DNA of 64,000 bases from Pseudomonadota bacterium (GTDB lineage: Bacteria; Myxococcota_A; UBA796; UBA9615): positions 58,567 to 122,566 of the forward strand of contig JAAESI010000224.1 of assembly GCA_024229515.1 (NCBI GenBank), given 5' to 3'. Each line of letters starts with the position of its first letter. Positions within the stretch are counted from its first letter, which is position 1. Of the stretch, positions 34,310-43,419 are shown piece by piece. A program made the position numbers and the translations under genes. A model generated the notes under the pieces. It did no database searches and had not been told where the DNA came from. It saw only the letters and a list, made by a program, of their open reading frames with translations.

Positions 34310-36232
34310 ATGAGCTCCCTGATTCGGAAGCCGCTCGCTTCCACCAACCTCAAGCGACCTCCCGCCGGCTTCGTCGGCCGCGACGCGGAGTCCACCGCGC
34401 TGGAGTCCTGGTGGAGTGAAGGGGGCCGGTTCACGACGCTGCTGGGGCCCGCCGGGGCGGGCAAGACGTCCCTGGCCCGGCGCTTCGCCTGGGACCACCG
34501 GCTTGAGCTCACGGGCGGCGCCTGGTTCTGCGATCTGTCTCGCGCGCGCTCCGCCTCCGACCTCGCGGTGGTCGTGGCGGCGGCCCGCGGACTGCACTTC
34601 GGCGACGACGCGGACGTGGTCGAAGCCGTCGCAGAGGCCCTCGCCGGCGGCGGTCCCACGCTGCTGGTGCTCGACAACTTCGAAGGCATCGTGGACGTCG
34701 CCGTGCCTGCCGTCAGCGCCTGGCTGGCCCGCGCGCCGTTCCTCCGCGTGATCGTCACCAGCCAGGCCCGACTCCGAGGCAGCGGAGAGCACCCGATCGA
34801 GCTCGGAGCGATGACCCGCGACGACGGCGTGGCCCTGTTCGCCCGCCGCGCTCAGGCCGCCGCCCCCGGGTTCACGGTCGACGACGCGCTCCGCCCGACG
34901 GTCGAATCCCTGGTGGAGCGGCTCGACGGACTGCCCCTCGGCATCGAGTTGGCGGCCGCGCGCATGGACGTGCTCACGCCCGCGCGGCTGCTGGAACGAC
35001 TCGACCAGCGCTTCGGCGTGCTCAACCGGGCGCCCCGCGACGGGGTCGAGCGGCACGCCACCCTGCAGAACGCGATCGAGTGGTCGTGGTCCCTGCTGAA
35101 GCCGGTGGAGCAGTCGACGCTGGCTCAGTGCAGCGTGTTCGTGGGCAGCTTCAACCTCGAAGCGATCGAGGCCGTCATCGACCTGGGCGAAGGCGTGGAA
35201 CCGCTGGACGTCGTCTCCGCCCTCCGCGAGCGCTCCCTGCTCCGGCAGGACGAGGGCCGCTTCACCCACTTCCAGTCCGTCCGCGCCTACGCCGCGACCC
35301 AGCTGGAGGGGGACGAGCGGGACGGCGCGTGGCGTCGGCACGCGGTGTTTTTCGTGGAACGCGGCACGCTCCTGGCCCAGCAGCTGACCCTGGTGGGGGG
35401 CGGCGACCACGCCACCGAGCTGCGGCAGGAGGCGGCCAACCTCTGCGCCGTCGTGGCTCGGTTCGCCGCCACCGATCCCTTGCTCGCCGCGCGGGCCATC
35501 GCCGCCGTCCACGCCCTGCTGAAGCTCCGCGGCCCCGCCGTCCAGCACCGCGAGCTGCTCCGCCAGGGCATCGATCTCGCGGCCGACGATGAGGCCCTCC
35601 AGCTGCAGCTGCTCGAGGACCTCGCCTGGGCTCAGCTGCGGGTCGCGCACACCCGCGACGCGGAGGCGACCCTGGAGCGCGCCCGCACCCTCTCCGGGGG
35701 CAGCTTCCACCCCGGCCTCCGCCTCGCCCAGGGGGCCGTCGCCGCCACCGACGGGAGCCTCGACGAAGGCGAGCGGCACTTCACCGCGGCCTGGCAGATG
35801 ACCCAGGGCCGGGGCGACCGCCTCGCCACCGCCCGCATCCTCGCGGTGCGCGGGCGCGCCCACCTCCTCAACTTCCGCCTCGACGAAGCCGAGGAGCTGC
35901 TCGAGCAGGCCCTGGAAGGCTTCCGCGAAGCCGGCGCCCGGGGCCGCGAGGCACGCTGCTTCGACGACCTCGCGGGGGTGCTCCTGAAGCGCCACGACCT
36001 GGACGGCGCGGCCCAGTACAACCTGTGGGCGGTCGAGCTCCACGGGGAGCTGGGCGCCGACTGGGAGCTGGCGCTGGACCTGCTCCATGGCGGCATCATC
36101 GCGGCGCACGACCGGCGCTTTGACGATGCGGCTGCCGCGTTGCGGAGGGCGGTCGATCTCGGGCAACGGGTCGGCCACGAGGTCGTCGTCAAGACCGCCC
36201 AGGAACGGCTCAGCGGCCTCATCGAGGCCTGA
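34310..36232 (+). CDS. STAND-type ATPase with TPR-like repeats
   Basis: The 640-residue product has Walker A GPAGAGKTS (46-54) and Walker B LLVLDNFE (about 118-125). An NB-ARC/LuxR-like sensor follows (VIVTSQARLR, LDGLPLGIELAAARM). A winged-helix-like part and then helical repeats run from about 390 (ERARTLSGGSFHPGLRLAQG, LDEAEELLEQALEGFREAG), which are TPR-like. No LuxR-type DNA-binding tail or effector enzyme is visible. STAND proteins act as signal-controlled switches. The missing effector suggests it works through a partner or through protein binding alone. Confidence 0.84.
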   Translation: MSSLIRKPLASTNLKRPPAGFVGRDAESTALESWWSEGGRFTTLLGPAGAGKTSLARRFAWDHRLELTGGAWFCDLSRARSASDLAVVVAAARGLHFGDDADVVEAVAEALAGGGPTLLVLDNFEGIVDVAVPAVSAWLARAPFLRVIVTSQARLRGSGEHPIELGAMTRDDGVALFARRAQAAAPGFTVDDALRPTVESLVERLDGLPLGIELAAARMDVLTPARLLERLDQRFGVLNRAPRDGVERHATLQNAIEWSWSLLKPVEQSTLAQCSVFVGSFNLEAIEAVIDLGEGVEPLDVVSALRERSLLRQDEGRFTHFQSVRAYAATQLEGDERDGAWRRHAVFFVERGTLLAQQLTLVGGGDHATELRQEAANLCAVVARFAATDPLLAARAIAAVHALLKLRGPAVQHRELLRQGIDLAADDEALQLQLLEDLAWAQLRVAHTRDAEATLERARTLSGGSFHPGLRLAQGAVAATDGSLDEGERHFTAAWQMTQGRGDRLATARILAVRGRAHLLNFRLDEAEELLEQALEGFREAGARGREARCFDDLAGVLLKRHDLDGAAQYNLWAVELHGELGADWELALDLLHGGIIAAHDRRFDDAAAALRRAVDLGQRVGHEVVVKTAQERLSGLIEA

Positions 36233-36242
36233 TTGTCCAAAA

Positions 36243-36264
36243 CCTGACAACACCAATGGTCAGG
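36243..36264 (+). repeat. Inverted repeat CCTGAC-N10-GTCAGG
   Basis: A 6-base inverted repeat sits between the STAND ATPase stop and the next lipoprotein start. It could be an operator or a weak hairpin; there is no T tract. Confidence 0.4.
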
Positions 36265-36302
36265 GGATTGCGCTACAAGGAGACGTAGACGAGAGAGATT
36301 CC

Positions 36303-37889
36303 ATGCTGAAGAACGCCCTCCTGACCCTGTTTGTCGTGACCGCCATCGGCGGATGCGCCATCGATCCTACCGCCGTCACCGACGACGACGACGTCGACGA
36401 GACCCCCGCGGGCACCTCGCAGGACGAAGTCGTCATCCACGAAGACGTCGTGATCCTCGACGAGGATCCGTGCCTGATGTCCGTGGACGTGCCCGAGGAC
36501 CGCGAGACGCTGGTCTTCGAGTTCAGCTGCGACCCCGCCATCAGCGGCATCGAGCCCGGCAAGATCGTGGTCGGCAGCGCCGGCGGCGGCTTCCTGCGGC
36601 GCGTCGTCTCCGCCGAGATCGACGGCCCCATCGTCACCGCCTTCACGGAGGAGGCGAGCCTCAACGAGGCCGTCATCCAGGGCGACCTGCACGTGAGCAT
36701 GGGCGAGGCCGAGCGCGCGCTCATCGACCTGGGCAACACCACGCTGTACGGCGACCAGCTCTTCGGTTCGTTCACGCTCTTCCGGCTGGAGGAGGCGTCC
36801 CTGGACATCACCCCGCTGCTGGACATCGACGGCCACTGGGAAGACGGCCGGGTCGACACCTTCGAGATGGACGCGAGCCTGCGCCTGGCGGGCGCGCTGT
36901 CGGTGCTGCTGTCGACCACGAACGGCCTGCGCTACTCCGACTCCTTCCAGGTGTGGGAGGGCTCGCTCCCCTTCAGCGCCGCCATCGGACCGCTTCCGGT
37001 CGTGGGGCAGCTCGGGATCAAGACGGGCGTCGGCTACATGCTCGACGCTCCGGGCCACATGACCGCCACCGTCGGCGCCCGCGGCGACCTTGGCTGGGAG
37101 ACGTCGCACCACTACAAGGCCGACGAAGGCTGGACCAGCGACCGGGACTACGAGGACAACTGGCTCCTCGACCCCCCGACCTTCGAGGTGAGCACGTCGG
37201 CCAAGGCGAAGATCTTCGTGCGCACCGAGCTGTTCATGCAGATGTACGGCATCGCCGGCCCCGAGATCCGGAGCGACATGTACATCCTCGGATCGGCGGG
37301 TCCCGACTGCAACGGCATCGACTGGGACCTCAAGGCGGGGCTGACCGCCCGCGCCTCCGTGAAGCTGAACATCATGGACAAGTTCACGCCGACCAAGACC
37401 TTCGCGACGGTGGACTTCACCGCGGACCTGGCGGCGGGGAACGTGCCCTGGCCCTTCGGCGTGCCGATCCCCTGCGCCCAGGAGGAGATCTCCTGCGGCG
37501 ACATCATCGAGGACGACACCGAGACGGGGCCCTACCAGCCGCAGCTCAACGGCTACTCCTGCAACGTCGGCAACTACGACGCGCCCGAGGCGATCTTCAA
37601 GTACGTCGCCAAGGCCTCCGGACCGACGACGTGGTCGCTGATCGATCCGACGCCCACCGACGTGAACCACGACGTGATCGTGGTCGACGGAGCGTGGCGC
37701 CTGGTGACCGGCGAGTGCGCCGAGTGGGGCAGCAACAGCGTCGAGTTCGACGCCGTCGAGGGCAAGACCTACTACCTCATCGTCGACGGGTTCGACGAGG
37801 ACGCTGGTCCCTTCGGGGCGCAGCTCGAATGCCTCTCCCCGGACACGGCCGGTGACGACGACCCACTGGGCGACTCGGACCCCTTCTAA
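36303..37889 (+). CDS. Lipoprotein of unknown function
   Basis: The ATG at 36303 gives a lipobox AIGGC (Cys18), then a short acidic linker (TDDDDVDETPAG). The 529-residue protein has mostly beta-type sequence, with Cys residues near 50, 72, 340 and the end. A C-terminal part (about 410-500, YQPQLNGYSCNVGNYDAPEAIFKYVA, GKTYYLIVDGFDEDAGPF) resembles secreted bacterial PPC-like beta modules, which occur at the ends of exported proteins. The rest is not recognised. It overlaps the next gene by 38 bases. Confidence 0.7.
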   Translation: MLKNALLTLFVVTAIGGCAIDPTAVTDDDDVDETPAGTSQDEVVIHEDVVILDEDPCLMSVDVPEDRETLVFEFSCDPAISGIEPGKIVVGSAGGGFLRRVVSAEIDGPIVTAFTEEASLNEAVIQGDLHVSMGEAERALIDLGNTTLYGDQLFGSFTLFRLEEASLDITPLLDIDGHWEDGRVDTFEMDASLRLAGALSVLLSTTNGLRYSDSFQVWEGSLPFSAAIGPLPVVGQLGIKTGVGYMLDAPGHMTATVGARGDLGWETSHHYKADEGWTSDRDYEDNWLLDPPTFEVSTSAKAKIFVRTELFMQMYGIAGPEIRSDMYILGSAGPDCNGIDWDLKAGLTARASVKLNIMDKFTPTKTFATVDFTADLAAGNVPWPFGVPIPCAQEEISCGDIIEDDTETGPYQPQLNGYSCNVGNYDAPEAIFKYVAKASGPTTWSLIDPTPTDVNHDVIVVDGAWRLVTGECAEWGSNSVEFDAVEGKTYYLIVDGFDEDAGPFGAQLECLSPDTAGDDDPLGDSDPF

Positions 37890-38970
37890 GCCCCGCCGCC
37901 GCGTCGTCGCGATCGACCGCCTTCGCGGGCTGGTCATCGCGCTCATGGCGCTCGATCACTGCCGGGGCTTCTTCGCCGCCGGCCCTGGTCCGGAGGCGCT
38001 GGACACCACCACGCTGCCGTACTTCCTCACCCGCTGGGTGACGCACTTCTGTGCGCCTGTGTTCGTGCTGCTGGCGGGCTCGGGGGCGCGGCTGTTCGCG
38101 GACAAGGCCGACGACGACGCGGCCACGGCGCGGTGGCTGCTCACCCGGGGACTGTGGCTCATGTTCCTGGAGGTGACCTGGATCACGTTCAGCTGGTTCT
38201 TCGACTGGCACATGATCCACCTGGGCGTCGTCTGGGCGATCGGCGGCGCCATGGTGCTGCTGGCGGGTTGCGTCGGTTGGCCGGGGCGGACGATGGCCGC
38301 CGTCGGCGTCGTCATCACGCTGCTGCTTGCCGCGGTGGCGGTGCCCGGAGACTGGCTGCTTGGGTGGCTGTTCCAACCGGGGAGCCTGAACTGGTTCGGC
38401 AAGCCGGTGAGCAGCGTCTACGTCATCGTGCCCTGGTTCGCGGTGATGGCGATCGGCTGGGGCATCGCCCCCGCGTTGGCGGACCGAAGCCGGGACCGGC
38501 AGTTGGTGATCGGGGGGCTGCTTCTCACCGCGTTGTTCGTCGCCCTGCGGGCCGTCAACGGCTATGGCGACCCCAGCCCCTGGGCGCTCCACGAGCGGGG
38601 TCCCATGGTGTCGGCGTTCGCGTTCCTCAACGCGTCGAAGTACCCGCCGTCGCTGGCGTTCCTGCTGATGACGCTCGGCCCCGCGATCGCCTCGATCCCG
38701 CTGCTACGCCGGCTCGGCGGACCACCCGGGCGGGTGCTGGAGATCTTCGGCCGGGTGCCGCTGTTCTTCTACTTGCTGCACCTGCCGATGTACCACCTCG
38801 GCGCCTTGCTCTACGCCCGCGTGGTGTACGAAGCGGACAAGGTGCAGTCGCTGAGCCTTCCCCTGATCTGGGGGGCCTGGATCGTCGGCCTGCTCGTGCT
38901 CCTGCCGCTCTGTTCCTGGTGGAACGGCGTCAAGAAGCGGCGGTGCTACTGGTGGATCGCCTACCTGTGA
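37852..38970 (+). CDS. DUF1624/heparan-alpha-glucosaminide N-acetyltransferase-like membrane protein
   Basis: The GTG at 37852 lies in the end of the preceding lipoprotein gene. The protein opens with the family motif RVVAIDRLRGLVIALMALDHCRGFF and has about ten hydrophobic segments. Further conserved parts are THFCAPVFVLLAGSGARLF, FLEVTWITFSW, and a C-terminal SWWNGVKKRRCYWWIAYL. It should be an integral membrane acyltransferase-like protein; the substrate is not known. The length (372 residues) is typical and both ends look intact. Confidence 0.83.
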   Translation: MTTTHWATRTPSKPRRRVVAIDRLRGLVIALMALDHCRGFFAAGPGPEALDTTTLPYFLTRWVTHFCAPVFVLLAGSGARLFADKADDDAATARWLLTRGLWLMFLEVTWITFSWFFDWHMIHLGVVWAIGGAMVLLAGCVGWPGRTMAAVGVVITLLLAAVAVPGDWLLGWLFQPGSLNWFGKPVSSVYVIVPWFAVMAIGWGIAPALADRSRDRQLVIGGLLLTALFVALRAVNGYGDPSPWALHERGPMVSAFAFLNASKYPPSLAFLLMTLGPAIASIPLLRRLGGPPGRVLEIFGRVPLFFYLLHLPMYHLGALLYARVVYEADKVQSLSLPLIWGAWIVGLLVLLPLCSWWNGVKKRRCYWWIAYL

Positions 38971-38988
38971 CTCACTGAGAGCAGGTGA

Positions 38989-41111
38989 ACTCTCCCTGAT
39001 CCGTGGGCGGACCTGATCCGGTCGTCCCTGTGGCTGGATGACGTCACCCCGATCTTCCGCGCCCACCTGTTCGCGCAGATGGCCAAGGACATCCCCCTGC
39101 AGGGCGTCGAGGCGGCGCAGATCGTGCGACGCAACCTCTGGGAGCTGTTCGAGCAGACGTACTTGAACCGCCAACTGGCGTGCATGCCCTGCCACAACTC
39201 GGAGTGGGCGATCACCGACGACGAGGACCCCGAGTTCGATCGCTCGTGGCCGATGGAGGGGCACCACGAGGAGGCCCTGTTCGGGGATCACACCGGCCGC
39301 GATCCGGAAGAGCTCTACACGCTGTTCCGCAAGCACGAGGTGCTCGGCGGCTACAACGTCTTCGAGCAGCAGTACGACATCCGCCCCACCGGCTGTGCCG
39401 GCAACGGCGACCCCGGCTGCGACGGCTGCGCGTGCGAGGAGTACGTCTGCGACATCCGGCCCCAGTGCTGCTCCAACAGCTGGGATCCGGAGTGCGTGTC
39501 GCTGTGCAACGAGGCGGACGCCGGCTGCACCCCGCGGCTGCCCGACGACTTCGACGGCTGCACCGCCCTGTACGGCTACGAGGGCTGCGGCGGCTGCGGC
39601 TGCGAAGCGGCGGTCTGCGCCCAGCTGCCCCAGTGCTGCGAGGGATCCTGGACCGAGTTCTGCGCCGAGCGCTGCCGGCTGTGGCTCCCGGAGAACTGCG
39701 AGTACCCCGGCGGCTACTACGACTACTGGGACTTCGGCCCCGACGCGATCGCCCCCTGGGGCATGCACGAGAAGTGCGGCAAGTTCAATCCGCCCGGCTT
39801 CAACGGCCCGGACCCACTGAACCAGGACAGCTTCTTCATCGAGCCCTACGGCCCCGAGGTCACCATCTGGGACGTGGAGCGGCCGCTGCACGAGGGCGTG
39901 GACCAGCTCCGTGACGGCCTCGACCTGGATGGGAACAAGCCCACGGGACCGGAGGCGTTCGCGTTCCTGATGTCGGCGCGGGTCGCGGAGGTGGCGTGGA
40001 AGGAGATCTACGGCAGCAGCCTGACGGTGCCGAACCACTTCCCCCGGAACGCCGCCCAGCGCGACACCCTCCAGGAGTTCACCCGGGCCTTCTACACAAA
40101 CGACTACTCCATGGTGGAGCTCATCGTCCGCGCCGCCCTGCACCCCGACTTCAACGCCGTCGCACCGGCCGATCTGACGGACGAAGAGGCCAGCCCGTAC
40201 GCCATGGAGCGCGGGCACAACCCCTGGTCGCCCACAACGAGGTCATCGAACACCGGGGCAACAACCCCGGCGACGTGCTCCACCGACGGCACCCCCGCGT
40301 GCTCGTCAACAGCGCGACCACGGCGCTGGGCTGGCCCGATTGGCCCGACTTCCCCGCCGAGCCCGACGCCGGCCCCGAGGGGCGGCTGCAGGAGTACCTC
40401 GGCTTCTTCCTCAAGGACTCGATCCAGGGCTTCCGGGGCAACGACTTCCAGGGCCTCGCCGCGTGGGAGTTCGCCTTCGGAACGTGCCACGGGGAGCCCG
40501 AGGGGAACGACGGCTGCAGCCCACGCGCCAGGGCCGGCTGCGACGGCTGTGCCTGCGAGTACGCCGTCTGCATCGCCGAGCCCGACTGCTGCGACGTGCG
40601 CTGGGACCAGCGCTGCACCGGGTTCTGCGACGTGCGCTGGGACCAGCGCTGCACCGGGTTCTGCGGCGACACCCAGGCGGGCTGCCAGGAGAACCTGGAC
40701 GCGCCCGAGCCCGACCCGCTCTGGTTGGACGTGCTGATCGACGAGGTAGAGGCCCTGGAAGACGTCTCCCTGGAGCAGGCCGCGTCCGCCCTGAAGGACC
40801 GACTGCTCGCCGATCCGAGCTTCGCGGACGACGAGGAGCGGGAGCTGCTGGAGGACCTCCTCGGCTACCCCCTGGACACGCCCTGGGACGACGTCTCGGA
40901 CCAGGAGACGACCCTGAATTGGGCCTGCTCCGCGTTCCTCGCCAGCCCGCAGTTCCAGCTGACGGGCATCCCCATGGAGGACCTGCTGCCGGCGGAACCC
41001 GACCTCGTGGTGCCCGGCTCGGCGTGGGCCGACTTCTGCGGCCACGCGGCGGCGTTGTTCGACGACGGGGCGCTGACCTGCGGCGACGGGACCTTGACCC
41101 TCAGTCAGTAG
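38989..41111 (+). pseudogene. 5'-truncated, frameshifted heme-binding and Cys-rich protein gene
   Basis: Coding sequence is visible from 38989 without a start codon (TLPDPWADLIRSSLWLDD), so the usual first ATG at 39079 is internal. The first part has a c-type heme motif (ACMPCHNSEW) and two Cys modules (CDIRPQCCSNSWDPEC, CAQLPQCCEGSWTEFC). At about 40221 the frame changes; one extra C in the CCCC run would repair it (GHNP to LVAHNEVIEHRGNNPG). The second part has a third Cys module with a 36-base tandem duplication, and helices with ASPQFQL. It resembles planctomycete/myxobacterial cytochrome-like DUF1549-type proteins, but I cannot place it firmly. The lost 5' end is real in this sequence; the frameshift may be an error. 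Confidence 0.6.
40590..40661 (+). repeat. Perfect 36-base tandem duplication in a Cys module
   Basis: Two identical 36-base copies encode the 12-residue unit CDVRWDQRCTGF twice. The other modules in the gene have one such unit, so this is a recent duplication or an assembly artefact. Confidence 0.9.
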
Positions 41112-41129
41112 GCAAAGGACTCCGCAACC

Positions 41130-41143
41130 GTGCGATTTCGCAC
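41130..41143. terminator. Small hairpin between convergent genes
   Basis: GTGCG-ATTT-CGCAC forms a 5-base stem between the stops of the convergent genes at 41111 and 41179. There is no T tract; weak candidate for a shared terminator. Confidence 0.3.
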
Positions 41144-41178
41144 AGCGATCTGAGTCGAATCACACGATCGCGGTCAGC

Positions 41179-41640
41179 CTAGAACCAGCCCGCGACCTCC
41201 CCGATCGACGCATCGAGCGCCACGAGCACCTCCCGCGTCTGGGGATTCCAGTGCAGGGGCTCGGCGATCAGCTCCGCGAGCTGGTCGCGGTCCTCCTCGA
41301 TCCAATCCAGAACCAGCTCACTGACGCCCGCGGGCGTGCTCGCGTGGCCCTCGTGGGAGTCCAGTTCGGGCTCCGAGACCAGGGCCCGGCTGACGCCTCC
41401 GACGTCGGTCAGCGCGTTGGTGGCGACGCCCTGGAGATCGCAGAACCGCTCGGCGCCGCGCTCCAGCTTCTGGGCGATGGGGGGGAAGCCGGCCTCCGAC
41501 GTGCTCTCGCGGAGCCGCTCGAAGCGCTCCGCCATGCGATGCAGGCGGCGGCGAACTCCGCGCAGGCCTTCGACACGTCGTTCGAGGAGACCAACAGGGT
41601 CCCGCATGGACCCGGGTCGGGTGGTGGGGTTCGTTTGCAT
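41179..41640 (-). CDS. Small helical protein of unknown function
   Basis: The 153-residue product has no signal peptide. It is basic and helical in the first 60 residues (GLRGVRRRLHRMAERFERLRE) and acidic later (LDWIEEDRDQLAELIAEP). No motif is recognised. It lies downstream of the exported-protein operon on the same strand, about 48 bases after it, and could be its last gene. It faces the broken heme/Cys-rich gene. Confidence 0.55.
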   Translation of the reverse strand: MQTNPTTRPGSMRDPVGLLERRVEGLRGVRRRLHRMAERFERLRESTSEAGFPPIAQKLERGAERFCDLQGVATNALTDVGGVSRALVSEPELDSHEGHASTPAGVSELVLDWIEEDRDQLAELIAEPLHWNPQTREVLVALDASIGEVAGWF

Positions 41641-41688
41641 GAGACACCTCCTGCCCCAAGCACCAGCAAGCGTCGTGCCGACCCAGCC

Positions 41689-43419
41689 TCAGCGCCCCTC
41701 TGCGCCCGGATGCACCACCGTGATCAGGCGGTTCGCAGGCACGTCCTCGGCCCGGCTCTGCACCCCGTCGGGCCACGTGACGATGATCTCGTCCGCCGTC
41801 TCCCGGGCCCCGAGCCCCACGTGCACCCGCGACGGGGTCTGCGCCGTCGCCCGCAGCGAGTAGATCTCCCGCAGCTCCGTGCGTTCGCCGTAGGTAATGG
41901 CGACGCGGGCGCCGATCGCCTCGGTGTTGGCGGGCGGACCGACGAACTCCAGGTTGATCCAGTGCTCGACCCCACAGGCGTTCATGTAGAGCCGGGGGAT
42001 GTCGTCGAAGAACTCGGCCTGGAAGAGCACGTCGATCCAGCCGTTGCCGTCGAAGTCCGCCGTGACCATGCCGACGTGGCGGTGGTCGGTGCCGAAGTTC
42101 GCCTCGGCGGTAACGTCTTCGTAGGTGCCGTCGTCCTGCGCGTGCCACAGCAGGTCCGGCCAGTCGTCGACCCCTTCCCCTTGACGCTGGTTGTCGGGGG
42201 CGCTGCCCTGGAGCACGTCAGGGAGCCCGTCGTTGTCGATGTCACGCAGGTCGAGCGACCAGCCGATCGTCGTGGGGAACTCCAACACGGGGTCGTCGAC
42301 GGTCAGCCCCAACACCGCGGCTCCCCCCTCGGCCCAGAGGTTGTCGCCGGCGCTGAGGAAGCACTGCGGAGGGCCGACGTCCGACAGGCAGTAGTCGGGG
42401 CGGCCGTCCTGGTTGAAGTCGACGCTGTCGATGCCCATCGCGCTGAAGAAGGGCTCCATGCCGACGTCCGCGGCGTCGTTGACGAAGATCGGGAGCCCGT
42501 CGTCGTCGAGCCCGTCGTTGCGGAAGAAGGCGCAGCCGGGCAGGTCCGGGGGGATGCCCCACTCCGGGGCTCCGCCGGCCACGTACAGGTCCTGATCGCC
42601 GTCCCCGTCCCGGTCCGTGAAGGTCGCCACTAGCGATTCGACGCCCCACTCCTCGTACGCGATCAGATCGACGTAGCGATCGTTGTCGTAGCCGCCCCCC
42701 TCGTTCAGGAAGATCCGCTCGGGCCAGCTGCCGCCGGTGCCGGGGACCGCCAGCCGGGTGACGAAGTGCACGTCCAGATCGCCGTCGCCGTCGACGTCCC
42801 CGAAGGTCAGGCTCGAGGGGTCGCCGCCGGGTCCGGCCTGCCCCGACGAGATCCGCTCGGGCCCCTCCCAGGTCCCGCCGCCCTGATTCTGCCAGACGAG
42901 GATCCCCGTCTCGGCGTCCTCGGAGAACGGCCGATGGTTGCCCAACAGCTCCGGCAGGAAGTCCCCGTCCAGATCGATCGCGGCGAGCACCAGCAGGCTC
43001 CCCCCCGGCCCCTCCTGGATCGGCTCGGCGCGGGTGAAGTAGCCGGCTCCGTCGTTGAGGAACACCAGGGGTCCGGTGTCGACCACGACCACGTCGATGT
43101 CGCCGTCGGCGTCCACGTCCTGGGCGACGTAGGCCTGGCCCGCGAGGCCGATGCCGAACATCGGGCCGCCGCCGTCGCCGCGCCCGTCCGTCGGCAGGTC
43201 GAAGGTGAGTCCGCGCTCCTGCGACTCCTCTGAGAACCGGTCCACGCCGGCGACGGGATCGGCGCAGACGACGGCGTCGTCGGGGATCTCGAAGGTGCCC
43301 TCGTAGACCGGCAGCGGCGGGGTCGGAGTCTCCTCCTCGGGGGGGGGCTCGTCGGGGTCGACGCAGCCGGCCGCGACCAGCACCCCGAGGGCCAGCGCCG
43401 CCCACGGTGTCGTCCTCAT
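41689..43419 (-). CDS. CRTAC1-type lipoprotein (paralog)
   Basis: The ATG at 43419 overlaps the previous stop (ATGA) and gives a lipobox LVAAGC. The shared opening CADPVAGVDRFSEESQERGL and calcium-loop blades (DVDADGDIDVVVVD, DVDGDGDLDVHFVT, DRDGDGDQDLYVAG, DFDGNGWIDVLFQ) are followed by an ASPIC/UnbV end (LGARETADEIIVTWPDGVQ). It should form an extracellular beta-propeller plus a beta domain. The neighbouring gene is its closest relative in this operon, suggesting tandem duplication. Confidence 0.84.
   Translation of the reverse strand: MRTTPWAALALGVLVAAGCVDPDEPPPEEETPTPPLPVYEGTFEIPDDAVVCADPVAGVDRFSEESQERGLTFDLPTDGRGDGGGPMFGIGLAGQAYVAQDVDADGDIDVVVVDTGPLVFLNDGAGYFTRAEPIQEGPGGSLLVLAAIDLDGDFLPELLGNHRPFSEDAETGILVWQNQGGGTWEGPERISSGQAGPGGDPSSLTFGDVDGDGDLDVHFVTRLAVPGTGGSWPERIFLNEGGGYDNDRYVDLIAYEEWGVESLVATFTDRDGDGDQDLYVAGGAPEWGIPPDLPGCAFFRNDGLDDDGLPIFVNDAADVGMEPFFSAMGIDSVDFNQDGRPDYCLSDVGPPQCFLSAGDNLWAEGGAAVLGLTVDDPVLEFPTTIGWSLDLRDIDNDGLPDVLQGSAPDNQRQGEGVDDWPDLLWHAQDDGTYEDVTAEANFGTDHRHVGMVTADFDGNGWIDVLFQAEFFDDIPRLYMNACGVEHWINLEFVGPPANTEAIGARVAITYGERTELREIYSLRATAQTPSRVHVGLGARETADEIIVTWPDGVQSRAEDVPANRLITVVHPGAEGR

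Noticed and set aside
39079..40737. ATG at 39079 as the true start of the heme/Cys-rich gene
   Set aside because: Coding sequence of the same family character continues upstream to 38989 with no start codon, so the ATG is internal to a truncated gene.
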